A stretch of 64,000 nt of DNA. Source: Rhynchonema sp. JSB1_4 (taxonomy: Eukaryota; Nematoda; Chromadorea; Monhysterida; Xyalidae). This document shows, in pieces, positions 13,153 through 25,600 of this stretch. Position 1 is the first letter of the stretch, and every line of letters begins with the position of its first letter. Under the pieces are notes generated by a model. That model had not been told where the DNA came from. It saw only the letters and a program-made list of their open reading frames with translations, and did not search any database. The stretch lies in contig JASAMV010004544.1 in assembly GCA_030248065.1 (NCBI GenBank), forward strand, positions 1-64,000, given 5' to 3'. Position numbers and translations under genes: made by a program.

Positions 13153-14295
13153 CAGTGGTGTCGTTAGGGGGGGGGGTTGGGGGGTTACCCCCTGGTATGG
13201 GGTATGGGAAATCGGCCGGGGGTATGAGGCAGTGTAGTTCCTGGTCCGGCTGGGAAATTAGTGCACCTCAATACTTTTTCGGAGGGGAAATTAGTGTACC
13301 TCCCTGGGAAGGGGGGTGAAGACCCAAAATCAGGAAAAAGTCACTTTTTGAGGTAGAAAATTTGACCTATTTTTACCCCTTTTTGGAAAAAATTCTTCAT
13401 AAAAAGGGTATTTTGGCGACTTTTGAGAACATTGACCTAAAAATGGCCATTTTAGGCAGAAATGGGGGAAATTAGTGTACCCAGAGGGGAAATTAGTGTA
13501 CTAGTGTGCCTTGGTCGGGGAAATTAGTGTACCTTGGGGGGTCCCCCTCCCCCAGGAACTACACTGGTATGTGGCATGGGAAATTTTGTGCTTTTAGAAC
13601 AAGCACCCTTAAGAAACGACTTTTTGACCCCGAGAAGTACCAAAATTGACCATTTTTCGCCTAAAAATGTCAAAAATGGCTTACTGCCGCAAGAAAACTT
13701 TGTTGTAGGCACTTTTAGACCAGTTTTTGGTACTTTTAGAAGATTTTTGAGGCGATTTTTTTCAGAAACCCCCCTCGGGTATGGGAAATTTTAGAATTTT
13801 TGAAGAAACCCCCCTGGTATGGGAAATTCTTGATTTTTGGGGTATGTATGGGAATCAGTGGTGTCGTTTAGAAATCGAAATTTTCCCATACCCAGCCCAA
13901 TTTTCGAGAAATTTCCCATACATGCCCCCAAAAATCAAAAATTTCCCATACCAGGGTGGTTTCTCCAAAAATTCAAAAAATTCCCACACCCGAGGGGGGA
14001 GGTTTTTGAAAAATGACCTCAAAAATCTTCTAAAAGTACCAAAAAATTGTCTAAAAGTGCTTAAAACAGAGTTTTCTTGCGGCAGCAAGCGATTTTTCAG
14101 GTTTTTAGGCGAAAAATGGTTAATTTTGGTACTTCTCGGGGTCAAAAAGTCATTTCTTAGGGGTGCTTGTTCCAAAAGTGAAAAATTTCCCATACCCCAT
14201 ACCCCCGACTGATTTCCCATACACACCATACCAGGGGGTAACCCCCCAACCCCCCTAACGACACCACTGTATGGGAAATTTCGATTTCTCAGCGA
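13153..14295. mobile_element. Composite of CAGTGGTGTCGTT-ended MITEs, GGGAAATTTCCCATAC array family
   Basis: CAGTGGTGTCGTT occurs at 13153 and 13855, and its complement ends at 14269 and about 14295. The block is therefore two overlapping or tandem copies of one family. The unit gtatgggaaat, or its complement, recurs throughout in both directions. A different MITE (13230-13566) is nested inside the left copy. The exact insertion history is not resolved. Confidence 0.6.
13230..13566. mobile_element. MITE, hAT-like, GGGAAATTAGTGTACC array family (nested)
   Basis: A 337-bp element with ends CAGTGTAGTTCCTGG and CCAGGAACTACACTG. The 8-bp flanks are gtatgagg (13222-13229) and gtatgtgg (13567-13574), 7 of 8 matching. 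Units of gggaaattagtgtacc lie near both ends. The core with aaaagtcactttttgaggt also occurs in reverse in the element at 12,345-12,714 and forward at 53,117-53,508. Those elements share core and ends but differ in array unit. Confidence 0.8.
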
Positions 14296-14329
14296 CACCA
14301 CTCACCCGGCCCGATTCCCACCTCTGCCG

Positions 14330-14680
14330 GATAGCCAAAATGAAAAATCTCGGATACCAAGGGGGGTTGCTCCCTGAAATAAAAAATCTCGGATATCCAG
14401 AGGGCGTTGTTCAAAAAAAGTCAATTTTTTAGAGATAATTCGAGCAAAATCTGTGTTTGAAAGCGCAAAAAATGGTCATTTTGGGGTTATGCTTGCGCCA
14501 GCAAGCGATTTTGAGCATTTTGGAGGTGAAAACGGGCGATTTTTACGGTTTTAGGGAAAATTTTAGGGTTGGACACCCTGGACAAAAACTCAGGATACCG
14601 GATACCCCTGGGTGAAAAAATCAAGATACCGGATACCGGATACAAGGGGGTAAGCCCCCTCCCCTCCCCAACGACACCAC
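14330..14680. mobile_element. Truncated MITE, CTCGGATACC array family
   Basis: Repeats of aaaatctcggatacc and gataccggata lead to a right end CCAACGACACCACT near 14,680. That end and the core match the complete element at 51,006-51,441 in the opposite layout. No left terminus or target duplication is visible, so this is a partial copy. Confidence 0.6.
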
Positions 14681-14791
14681 TAGTTTGGTCTGACTGAGCT
14701 GAGGGGTTCATTTTAATACTTCAGTCCCCACTCCAGTTCATCTTTTGAGCTAACCGTGGCTTCTTGCAGGCCTCTATTACAGCATCAAAGT

Positions 14792-16227
14792 ATGGCATCT
14801 CTCACAACTGGTGGCCCTGGCAGTGGAGCTGGCAAGGTTCGTATTGTTACTAGGGTGCGGCAGGTATAGTGTTGGTGTCCAGGTGTTTGGGCGTCGGCCT
14901 CCTCCAGTTGTAGGTGTCGGGTGTTTGGGTTTTTCGTGGTGTTTGGGTTTTAGAATTTTAGAAAACCTGTGTTTTAACAACGCAAGTTGTTATTTTAATT
15001 TTTTTGCTAAAAATTATCTATTAATTTTTGCAACTTTTTAACTTCGAAAATCTGACAATCAACGCTAAAGAATCTACTTACGGTTCAAAACATCAGTTTT
15101 GCCGAGAAAAGAATTTTGAGAGAAAATTTTCTTCGAACCAAATGGTTCCGAAGACGCAGAATGTGACTTTTTGGTGTTTATTTCGTGTGAAAATACTGAA
15201 ATTCAGTTACTTGATCCAAAAAATTGCACTAATAATGCGAAGGAGCAAAAATTTGCCTGTTTTTGGTCCAAAAACAGGTGTCGGGTTTTTTCCAAAAACT
15301 AGATGTCTGGTGTCGGTTTTTTTGGAACTGTCGGGTGTCGGCTTTTTTCTCAAATGTCGGGTGTCGGGTATTTCCAGATGTCGGGTATCTGGTACCCCCG
15401 ACCTCTAACCCTAGCACCGGATGGCAGTGGCTATTTACCTCTTTCATGACCCCAATATTCCCCCACATGAGTGTCTCAATGCAAACTTGCAAAGTGGTGT
15501 TTTTCTGACCTCATTCTTTTAAAAATCGCGCGCTGCGCCCTTCAAAAGCATTTTAGGTTCACCTTTGGGGAAAATGTCGAAAAAAGTGCTGTGTTGTCTA
15601 ACATATTTTACCATGGTCCTTTGGCTGGGAGTGGGAAGCAATCAAATTTTTTATTTTTTCAATCATCTCCTTTGGCTGGAGTGGGAAGCAAACAAAATTT
15701 TTATTTTTTTAATCATCCTTAAAACGGCAGGGTCCAAGCACCGCTAGGGTAAGCTTAAAAAACGTGGTGCAAAATGTGACTGTTTTATTTCCACGTCCGT
15801 GTTTGCATTTGGTCGTCACTCGCATGTAAAACTAAAAGGAGAGAGTTTCAGCAACGCAATGTTTCGCTTTCCATTTCGTCGTGGAGAAAAATAATCACAC
15901 GCCTTTGAGAAAAAACGAAGGCATTCCGTTTTCAGGGCGGCGGCACGGGCGGTTCGGTGCGCGATGCGGGTGGAAAATGGGGTGAGATGGAGGCAGCACG
16001 CGAAGATCAGTATATTCGACAATTGGTTAGTTTTTATACTCAAACTTTGTTACTTTGTTCATTTTTATTTTATTTTCTATTTTCAGCAAGCCGAGCAGCT
16101 GAAAAACCTGAAGGAGCAAGTGCAGCGCGAGGTTCGCTACCACGAAGCACAGATCAAACACCACCAAGAAGTAATCGATCGACACAAGAAACGGGAGCAG
16201 GAATTGGAAAAACACAACAAAAACTGA
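14792..16227 (+). CDS. Mitochondrial F1-ATPase inhibitor IF1
   Basis: IF1 binds the F1 part of mitochondrial ATP synthase and stops it hydrolysing ATP when the proton gradient collapses. Exons: 14792-14836, 15936-16025, 16087-16227 (all phase 0; 91 residues from this ATG). The N-terminal part is Gly-rich (GSGAGKGGGTGGSVRDAGG). The inhibitory segment GEMEAAREDQYIR follows at residues 31-43, and then a His-rich coiled coil with RYHEAQIKHHQEVIDRH, where IF1 dimerises. That order is diagnostic of the family. The frame stays open upstream to an acceptor-like cttgcag at 14769 (residues PLLQHQS before the Met), so an extra 5' exon could supply the import presequence; otherwise the ATG used here is the first one. 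Intron 1 is 1.1 kb and carries a dispersed repeat. The TRUB2 gene follows 519 bp downstream on the same strand. Confidence 0.93.
14850..15413. repeat. Decayed MITE of the GATGTCGGGTGTCGGG array family in IF1 intron 1
   Basis: The right side (15,280-15,413) has repeats of gatgtcgggtgtcgggt and ends CTCTAACCCTA. The left side begins near TAGGGTGCGG and has weaker copies (tgtaggtgtcgggtgtttggg). The inner part is closely similar to the intact element at 50,235-50,668. No matching target duplication is visible at the flanks, so the copy is older or rearranged. Confidence 0.6.
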
Positions 16228-16746
16228 TGCTGTGCAAGTAACTGATATTTTTGGGGCCATTGTAAATTCACCCTACGTGCTGCACAGATTACTATTCTGT
16301 AACATTAAAATTAAATGTAAAAAGACGCAACCCTGATCTTAGTTCTACGTCCAATTGTGCATTGGTGATTTGGTGAATACTTTAAAATTGTATTTCGAAC
16401 TTATTAGTTGCCGAATTAGAGACTTTCGTTTAGGTTTGTGTCGCGTCAATCCTCCAAACGTGTATATTTTTTTATTTTTTATATTATTTTCATTGTTTAT
16501 TGCCTTGTGAACTTTATTTTTATTTTAGTGTGCTGAACTATGCTCGTTTCCCGTGTTCTAGCTAGTCCTTTGGTCGAATGTGTGTATTTTTGTGTGTGTT
16601 GGTAAAAGAAATATTCTTTTTATGAGCATTTTCCAACTTGCGTAGTTCATATTTATGGGTGCTGCATACCCAGTCAAGATACTTCACATGTAATCACTGA
16701 TCAGTATTGCTCAAAAAATAGTGTACCTTGGCTGTTGTCAGAAATT

Positions 16747-19700
16747 ATGTCCCATCAAGCGGACGCCCTGTTCCGAGCGTTGAACGGCGTATTCTGTGTC
16801 TATAAGCCCTCTGGAGTGCCCATGTCAAGTGTACTTCGGGATTTGAAACGAAATCTTTGTGCCGATTTGAATTCCTTGGTCAGCGATCGGATTCCGCTGA
16901 TTGAGAAGCCGGTGGGTTGATGCGAACTGTTGTTTGCTTCCAATGGTTTATTGTTTTGTGCTCGCACACCCCGTGGACATCAAAACCCGGCCTGGCCGAC
17001 TGGTCTTTCGCTGAGGACGCGTGTTACACTGTTTCCATAAACATGGGTGGGGAACACCTAAGCATAGTTTCTTTGGAAAAAATCGCTGAATATTTTCATG
17101 TCAAAACATGCGCAAAGGATAGGGCATAATATGGAAGTCGGACTGGGTCAGGCAGGATCTGTGATTTATCATTTGTGTTTGTGCCCAGATTCTACACGAG
17201 CACCCATCGACTGGTGAACTGTACGTGATTGACCGAGTGCTCCAACCGGACTACAGCCAACACCCTGCCGTGGTCGGGCAACGATATCAACATGAGGATG
17301 TGTACATTGAATCCGCACATGAGCACACCGACATGGCATCCGGCGTGTGCGGTGAGTTATTGTTCGGATCCAGTGTAGTGGCTGGGGGATGGGGGGGATT
17401 CCCCCCCTAAGGAGTAGGTACCTTGCAACCACCCCTTTGGGGGTGGGGATGGGGGGAAGGGTAGGTACCTTGCAACCACCCTGGAGGGTACCTTGCAACC
17501 ATCAATTTATGGTTTTTATAGGCAAAAATGGGTGTTTTTCGACCTCAAAACCCCAAAAATCGCGCGCTCTCCATATAATAGCTATTTTGGGCAAATTTTC
17601 GGCCAAAATGCAAAAAAGTACCATTTTTTCGGCCAATTTTACAGAAAAAAGCATGCAAAAACACTTCACATGCAATTTTTCGGACCCCAGGGGTACCTTG
17701 CAACCTTCTGGAGGCTGGGTAGGGGGGTACCTTGCAACCATCTGGATCCATCCCCCCCAAGTATACCTTGCAACCATCTGCCTGCCACTACACTGTTCGG
17801 ATCACTGCAGTGACTGACGTAACGCTTGTTGCAACACCCAGCGATGTGGTTGGTTCGGCGCCAGAAAGCTTGAACTGGTATATACATACATATGGTAATC
17901 GTCAGCATTCATGCGCTGCTGTTTCGTCAAGACGACGGTTGATCTCGCGTATGAACTGGGACATGTTACCTTCATTCAATACCTGCAACAAGTAAACCTA
18001 AGCTGTTCCCATTGCAGTGCTTGGCATTAACGACGGCTGCGATGCGCTGGCAGCTGTGCGCAACCGGCGATTTCTGAGCGTCTATGAACTCGGCGGATTG
18101 CTGGGCGTAGCCACCGATGACTGCACAATATCTGGTAGACGCACCCGTGCACTGCCTTGGAGTGAGTCAGGCTTGCTCTTATTGATTGATTGATCTGGTC
18201 GACTTTGAAACGAACAAGAATAAATTATTTTCAAACGCCCTGCTCATACGGTATTTAACTGAGCCTGGAAACATTTTCTCGTTGGGGTGAGTATTATTTA
18301 TTAGTTGCAGTGGCATAGCCAGGTCTGAATTTATGGCATATCTGGCTGGGCGAATCCGAATAGTTATTGTTATCCAGTGCTTGTTCATTTCTGAACGTCG
18401 TTTTTTGTCCAGTGCTTGCTCAAAATTCGGCCCCGGTAAGCCATGTATCAGTCAAAGTAGTGGAAGCGCGAGTAGAGCGCGCGAAAATCTTGACTTATTT
18501 TGCACTCGAGACCACTGGAAGCCAGGGAAGATGCGTGTATGACGCGCTAGGCGCGCGATTTTTTTTGCATTTGAAGTGTCCACGAGTAAAAATTTTCCTA
18601 TTTCGGAGGTACTCCTGTCTTCTGACTTCTCTTGGATATAGCACCCCGTAAATGGCTGAGGTGTTCCTCTCTTACGCCACTGCTCGGTTAATTTTCAATG
18701 TGCACGGTGGATCAAATTTCTAAATATATTTGCTCATGTTTACCTGAGCTCAGAAACATTTTCTCGCTGTTAATACATTGGGTGATATATTCGAAACGGT
18801 GTAAAGGTCAGTTGGGTGTAAAGGTCGGTGGAAAGCTCGGTCGACAGCTCAGTGTGTTAGACCTCGGTGTAAACTTGAAACATTCCACGTTAATAACAGG
18901 CAATGTTTCACGTTTACACCGAGCTACGCCGACCGAACTTTACACCGACCTTTACGCCCAACTGACCTTTACACCGTTTCGAAAATTCCACCCAATGTGG
19001 GCATATGCATTTGTGTTTTTTTCGTAATGCTCGAAAGGTGGGGGGGCGTTCAGTTATCCTTTTTGTCAAACGCCTTGCCTGATCCGCAAAGTGAATGCTG
19101 TGCTGTCCAGCCGGCTGTCGTGGTTTCGCTACGCTGAACACGCGTTATATATGCGCTTTATGGGTCGTGTTTGAAAAGATTGTCTCTTTGGTATTGTCAA
19201 AGCATACTACCTCACTTTGGTCATTTTCTCTTATTTCTGGCCATGACTTTGCTGTTTGTTCTACTTCAGGTCACATCAACAGCGTGCATTTCCACCGTGT
19301 GCTGCAACGTATTCAGTCGAATAATCACCGTCTTATGTATGACTACGCCGGTGTGAGTCTACAGTCGCAAGATGCATTTGATCTGGCCAGCAAAGGTGAC
19401 AAGCGAAACAAGTTCTCCCGTATCATTCTGAACTGTACTGGATTTTCAGTGTTGTTGTCATTATTTGGTGATCTGACCCAGCCTGTCGTGGAGCTAGATG
19501 AGAGTGAATCTGTAATAGTTCACGATTTATTGAGCGCTTTTGTTTTCTAACGTCGTTAAAATTGTTCTCAAAAGACGCTTGGTGCTGATTGAGCACAGAA
19601 TGAACCAAGACTGGACTGAACCGCTGAGTCTGTGTTTGAAATTGCACAGCGCAGTGAGTGAGTTCTGCCGGATTTGGCCTGTTTTCACTGACGGGCGGTG

Positions 19701-20644
19701 CATTAGGACACTGTCAGTGCGAATGAGTCAAATGGACACAAAAAATGTTGCGATCAACTTTCAATTCCAGGTCTCCTTCGCCCGGCCGAGCGCAGCCCAA
19801 CATTATTTTACCAACTTTGTCTCAAAGGACTGCGAAAGGGTCATTTTTTCATCGAATCGCACGTCATAAATGAAAATGACAAAGATTTGGCACATTTCAT
19901 ACACGAACTTGGTGTGTCACTGAAGTGCGTGGCGTGCTGTGTCAAGATAAGACGGGTTGGTCTGGTGTTTGGACCTATTTTGTGGTTTCCCTATCGTTGC
20001 TGGCGTATAACACAGCATCTGTCCCAGCATTCGCCAAACTTTTATATGGCCCATTGAAACAAGTCAGTGAGACATCAAACTTGGTAATCGGCGTTGGTGA
20101 CAATTCGAAATTTCGATGAGTTGTTCGCAAATCAAAATACAGTAAAGACTGTTCTTGTTTACCTGACCTTCGAAACATTTTCTCGTTGATAATTCGTTCT
20201 CGGCGACAATTGTTCTCCAAACAGCCGTGTCTCTGTGGAATTCTCGAGTGTTGAAACAACAGGTTGATCAAAAGTTTGCAGATACGCCACGGCCCTTTCA
20301 CCAGTCATATCTCCCTTCTGCCCAAGCACTGGTCGCTGCCCCACATTGTGCACAACATTGCCCATTGCAAGCACATGATCGAACCTGATCGATTAGTGAA
20401 CGTGCCTCGATGGTTGAATGGGGATGATTTGTGTGATCAATCGATACTTGACAATGTTGATCAATACGTGGATGTGATCGATACAAGTGATACAGATGAT
20501 GCATTACCTGGTGATATTGAGAACAGATTGATAATCGAACAAGAGAGACTGGATCAACGGACTTATGGAGGTGACAGTTTGGAAACATTATGGCCGGCCA
20601 GAGATGTACCGAGATTGGCCTGGGATGATGGTAGTAAACGGTGA
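16747..20644 (+). CDS. TRUB2: TRUB2-type mitochondrial pseudouridine synthase
   Basis: Converts uridine to pseudouridine; animal TRUB2 acts on mitochondrial transcripts. Exons: 16747-16911, 17189-17351, 18018-18161, 19270-19395, 19771-19955, 20282-20644; they sum to 1,146 nt (381 residues) with matching phases. The N-terminal GVFCVYKPSGV is the TruB-family opening motif. HTDMASGV (Asp near residue 103) aligns with the catalytic GHRLDAQASGV of human TRUB2, so the catalytic Asp is kept although the preceding Arg-Leu is His-Thr. Later matches include GGLLGVATDD, GLLRPAERSP, FIHELGVSLK and IRRIRHGPFT. The last exon adds an acidic, Asp-rich tail that I do not recognise. An acceptor-like gttgtcag ends 5 bases before the ATG. 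A MITE lies in intron 2 and a foldback repeat in intron 3. The gene converges on Notch. Confidence 0.92.
17371..17795. mobile_element. MITE, hAT-like, GGTACCTTGCAACC array family, in TRUB2 intron 2
   Basis: A 425-bp element with ends CAGTGTAGTGGCTGG and CTGCCACTACACTG and a perfect 8-bp target duplication ttcggatc (17363-17370, 17796-17803). The unit ggtaccttgcaacca occurs three times near the left end and three times near the right, all in the same direction. The core contains cgcgcgctctcc and aattttcggccaaaatg. It lies 19 bp downstream of the intron's 5' splice site. Confidence 0.92.
18775..18997. repeat. Foldback repeat in TRUB2 intron 3
   Basis: Two arms of about 100 nt are near-perfect complements: cattgggtgatatattcgaa at the left edge, and its complement ending cccaatg at the right. 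The loop is short. Sub-repeats ggtgtaaaggtc recur in each arm. The arm sequence recurs at 4,814-4,850, so this is a dispersed family. Transcribed as part of the intron, it would form a long hairpin. Confidence 0.85.
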
Positions 20645-21513
20645 TAACTTGTGTTGTGCAAAACGTGTTTGGTTTAGGCCAAATCTAATCAAATTAGGCT
20701 TTGACCATAAGTGTGACATGCATTACGCATTCTTGTTTTTTGCAAAATCGCATTATTTTCGCATTTTATGTCATGCACGTCTGTCAAAACGGGTACATTA
20801 ACAAGTGGCACGAATAAAGCCAACCAAGTTTCAAATGGTTTCGTTCAACTTTATATAGTATAGTAAATTTCTGCGGTGGACAGTACGCCCGTAAGTCAAG
20901 GTTTAACGTTCAACTTTATATAGTATCATCATCCTCATCTGCATATCAATGAGAGAGAAAATTCAATGATGCACGCACGCAACAATCAATATAGGCAACA
21001 ATATATGTACTGGTTCACTTGTGTGTGCTTGAGTGGCAAAAATGAAAAAAACAGGAAAATTATTGCAATCTGTGACAAAGGCAAATCTTCGCATAACAGT
21101 CGATTTTGAGACAAATACAGCAAGATGGACATGACACTGAGATACCCTTACGTGATCATAAGTGGGTGTAATACGAGATACAAAATCATACAAACAGTTT
21201 TAAGACTGTACACAGACGACGCTTGATATTTGTGGTACTAATAAAAATGAAACTAATAAATGGACAAACACAGATAGGAAAATAGAGAATAACAAAACAA
21301 AAAACCGGTTTCAAAGGTCTGCGACGCTTCTCTGCATATTCGTACAATAACAGACCGAAAATATAGATTTCAAAACTAATACAGAGTGAGAGAGAATATA
21401 AAGCCTTGAGTTGCAGACAGAAACAAAAAAACGAAAAGTATCCAAATACAAAAATTTCATTGACGCAATTTGTTGCCGAAGCTCTGCTCAATCAGTCAAT
21501 ATGATTCGCAATC
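20645..21513. other. Spacer between convergent TRUB2 and Notch genes
   Basis: Should hold both 3' UTRs. A near-identical 19-base stretch gttcaactttatatagtat occurs twice (about 20,845 and 20,910). No further exon is recognisable. Confidence 0.55.
20813..20818 (+). terminator. Polyadenylation signal for TRUB2
   Basis: AATAAA lies 169 bases after the TRUB2 stop codon, on the same strand, in an otherwise gene-free spacer. It is the first canonical signal after the stop. Confidence 0.6.
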
Positions 21514-22610
21514 TCACGTGTACACATTCGGATCATAATATTGATGCATTATATTAGTATCATACGGTTGATCCATGTACCCGGTCCATTGACCTACTGT
21601 GCCCGTTTGCATGTGGTCATAACCATACTGTTGTTGCGTATGTTGTTGTTGTGCTCCGTACGCACTATTGTACGCTGAGTGTTGTTGTTGCTGTTGTACA
21701 GCAGCGTAACCGGTGTGAGCCATGTAGTCATCCCTGGTGTCACTTTGCGGGTACATTTGCGGAGGTGAATTGCCGTAGTGCGACGGTGGTGACTGGTGTT
21801 GGGCATATGGCTGCGTTTGGCGTTGTTGGTCAACCAGTGCGCTGCTCGTTCCCTGTGCACTGGTACTGGCGGGCGGCGGACTGTTGTGCACCTGTGAATG
21901 AGGATAGGGTAAAGTTGAGGATTTACTGTTCTCCGGTTTCCCCAAATTACTACATTGGTGCCCCTTGCCGACACAGTGTAGGTAGGTAATATGATCGAAA
22001 ACACACACACTTATTGTCAAGCGCATCAATCAGACAGACATAACAATCATCCGAAAATTCCAAAAGTTATTCGTCTTGTTGTGTCAGCCGGCAATCACAA
22101 GACACGAATCACAAACCAAAGCAACGCACACGCAACGTACCTGTGTGACATATTGATGCGGCGACAGTCCTGCAGTACTGCTGCCCGAGCCACTGTCCGG
22201 CGACATCATACAACTGCTGCTGCTGGCGGCCGTCTGTCCATCGACCGCATGCATGAGTGCCGATTGCGGGTGGTAGGGCGCATGCACGTTCGTGTGCGCA
22301 GTCTCGGGCGACGGGGTCATGTTTGCACCGACATGACTGTAGTGGTAGGTGCTCGTGGGGGGACTGTTCGTCGCGCAGTCGGACTCGGGTGGCGACACAA
22401 CTGGTTGGCATTGCGACAGCGGCGATGACACGATGTTCGGCTGGTCACTGTTGGATGGCTGCGTTTGTGCTGCGGCCTTGGACTTGCTCTTGGCTTTGCC
22501 GTTCGACAAGGCCGACACTTTGGGACGACGCACCGGTTTGGGCTTGCTCGGCAGCAATGTGGCTGGCACGTGGGCTGTGCTGCGTAGAGCGGCTTGAGCG
22601 TTCAGACTGG
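21514..22610 (-). other. Notch C-terminal tail
   Basis: Exons 29 and 30. A basic stretch [20 protein letters not shown] looks like a nuclear localisation signal. It is followed by Ser/Pro/Thr-rich sequence (PEST-like) and a Gln/Tyr-rich end with QQQQQ and [12 protein letters not shown], ending DPNVYT. Such Gln-rich (opa) and PEST regions are usual for Notch tails and set activation strength and turnover. The stop codon is at 21514-21516. Confidence 0.9.
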
Positions 22611-25600
22611 CTGTAAGTGGAATCGAGTGATAATATTTTAATGACGACAATAATTTTCACATCAGACCTGGTGGGTTGCTCGTATCTGTCTTGGTAATGT
22701 CAAGTGACTTCTCAGTTGGCATTCTAAGAGTTAGTGAAGAGACCATTCTCATATCTACCATAATAGGCAGCTTGCCACGAACTGTACTAACGATCAATTT
22801 CTACGCTGGTAAAAAAACTTCATTCACCAAAGACAACAAACTTAATTCGCACGTCGCATGATCAAGCCAAATTTTGGATCTGTATAAAACACAATCCAGG
22901 AACACATACCAAGCAAACAAACAAGCACAATAGCAACTCAACCAACCATAGAACATGCTTGACTTTTCCAACAGTTGCATGACTCTGGTGTGGCCGCGCA
23001 TCTGCGCAATGTGCATCGGCGTGTAGTCGAATTGACATTGCGTGTCCTTGCTCGCACCGTGACGCAACAACAGCTCGACTGCATTGATTGCGTTCTCCTT
23101 GGCTGCCAGATACAACGGTGTTTCGTCCTGCGCACACGACGGGGAATGTATTTGTTGTGTGTATTCGAGCCGATAATGGACTTATAATTTGAACACTTGT
23201 CCGCATAGCCCTGCTCTCATGAAGTCGGGGTTATTGTGTTTTGGGAAAGGGGATGGATGGGCCTATCCAATGTGAATGAATCGTTAGACTCAAACGACTT
23301 CAATTTTCAAATGTGAACTTGCGATCCGTTTGCATCAAGCTCACCTTGGCGTCTTGTGCATCTTTATTGGCGCCTTTCTCCAGCAAATATTGCATGATCA
23401 CAGTGTTGTCGTGAAGCGCCGCATGGTGCAACGGAGTGCGGTCTGCAAACATGAACGGTGAAAAAATTTCAATAAAAACTTTTTCAGAAAATTTTAATCA
23501 GTCAAACAACGAGTGCCCTGATGAAACATTGAAGCCGGTACTGCAGACTTGACATTTGACAATGGATGAATTTGGATCGATACGCCGTTTTATTTCGATC
23601 GGTGTAAATGCTTGGTGGCTGGACAATCAAAGCCAGTTTGAGCAAGACTACTTTGAGCACCGAAAAAGAGCAGAGTTCGTATTTTTGCTTCTGAGCGGAG
23701 TCTTTCTTTCGGTTTCTTTGCCGAAGACTTACTTTCTAGTTAGGATTTGACTTGGGCTCGCTCACACTTACACCAGGCCTACTAGTTTGTAGGTTCAGCT
23801 ATTTGCCAGATCGATCACCCCGTTCGAGCCAAGCAACACACATACCCATTTCGTCCTTTGTATTCGGTTGACACTGATGCACCGGATGATCCATCAGCAG
23901 TTGCACCACATGCACACCGTGCGCATCCGCGTCCGCACTGATCACACACGCGTAGTTCAGTGGCGATTGTCTGGCGTTGTTCTGTGTGAAACCCATCAGC
24001 GTTGGGCTGTCGTCCTTGGATGACGTCAGTTGGTCTTTGTTCTTCATCCATTCCGGCACCGGGATCTGGAGCCGTTGGTTGTATTTGTATTTCTCGTTTC
24101 CTGTTCATTATTTTATTACTAGCGACGAATCGAGAAATCTAGCATTGCGTCGCAGCCCGTCCTATTTACTGATTCAGCAGAACCTTTTTAATTTCACAAT
24201 GTTCTTGATCGCGCTTCATCAACCCATCTTTCAAATGCGCACACTATACCTGTCCATACTTATTCTCCAACAACATTTTCACAATCTCCACATTGTTGAC
24301 GGCAATGGCGTGATGCAGTGGTGTGTTGCCCAACGCATCCGGCTCGACCACCAACGGTAGTTGCATGTTGGCCTGCTCTTTCTCATCTAGGCCCTCATAC
24401 GACATCGATTGTGGCACACACGGGTCGGGGCAACGCAAAATGTGGCGCACAATGTGCACGCGCTCGTGCCGCACCGCCAGTAGCAGCGCGGTGTCTTCTG
24501 CAAAGGAAAAGGGTGGGTTCATTTTGGTTTATCGTCGAAAAGGCGCAAAAACGGTCAATGTGCACGAGTGACGATCACATCATAAGACGGAACCGATACT
24601 CCTCACCTCACAAACTAATCGGTCGGACGTCAACCTTGGCCAACCCGGCATCAGAGGTGAGGCTTATTTTTGTGATTGCGTCGTCCCAGTAATTTTAACC
24701 AGCGTGAAAGGTGTCTCCTACTCCACTAATCGTAATGAACAACAATCACGCGGGTCAAAATTTGCGCTCCAGCTCAATCATAAAAGTTGGCCCAATCACG
24801 ACTGCGCAAATCCAGTCTGTGTGAAATGAAAGACTGCTTACCTCTGCCATCGGTCTTCAAATCTAGCTTGGCACCCGAGTTGACAATATTCTCCAACATG
24901 TGCAGTCTGTCCTCTTCAAACGCGTTGCCACCCGTGATCGCCAGCATCGCTGGTGTGATACCCGATGGACCAAGCTGATTGGCCTCAGTTGCCGACAGCT
25001 TCTGGATGTTGCCTGAATCAGCAAGGCTGGTTAGCTCGAGGCAAAGTCAGTTAGTCAGTGCGGGCGCATATGGCCGATAGCGGACTTTGGATCGGCTTTG
25101 GTCACGTTATTTATGGGCATGAAGCGAATTGATCCAATCCCGATCCCCCAGTTTGATAGCTTAGCAGACGATAACATTTCCGAAACCGAAACCACCGACC
25201 GTTAGCCACATTCTGATGCACGACAGGCCATTCAATCGGTTCATGTTTGGTCGGTGGTGTGCCCCTTTGGCTGCTGGTTGCCTGCGGTTTCAAGGTGCCG
25301 CCAACGATACTGTCATTGTCCCACGGCTGCTGTTGACTGCCACTCAGATAGCCGCTGCACGATGTGCTGGTGGTCGAGGGACGACGGTCGTGGTACATGA
25401 ACGAACTGTCCATTTGGCAGAATGATGTGCCGCTGTAATTTGGATAGAAATGATGAGTTTCTCTACCAATTGTACTTGAGGTCGTTTCTCACATGTCAAT
25501 GTACAAATTTCTCTCATTACGTGAACATGGATACTGAATTTTCGGTCACTATAATATGCAACTATGTGATCGGATCAAACTTCTGGACGGATTATGAATT

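Noticed and set aside
21594..22616. Open frames antisense or out of frame to the last Notch exons, some over 110 residues
   Set aside because: They are shadows of the biased Gln/Ser/Pro-rich coding sequence of Notch.
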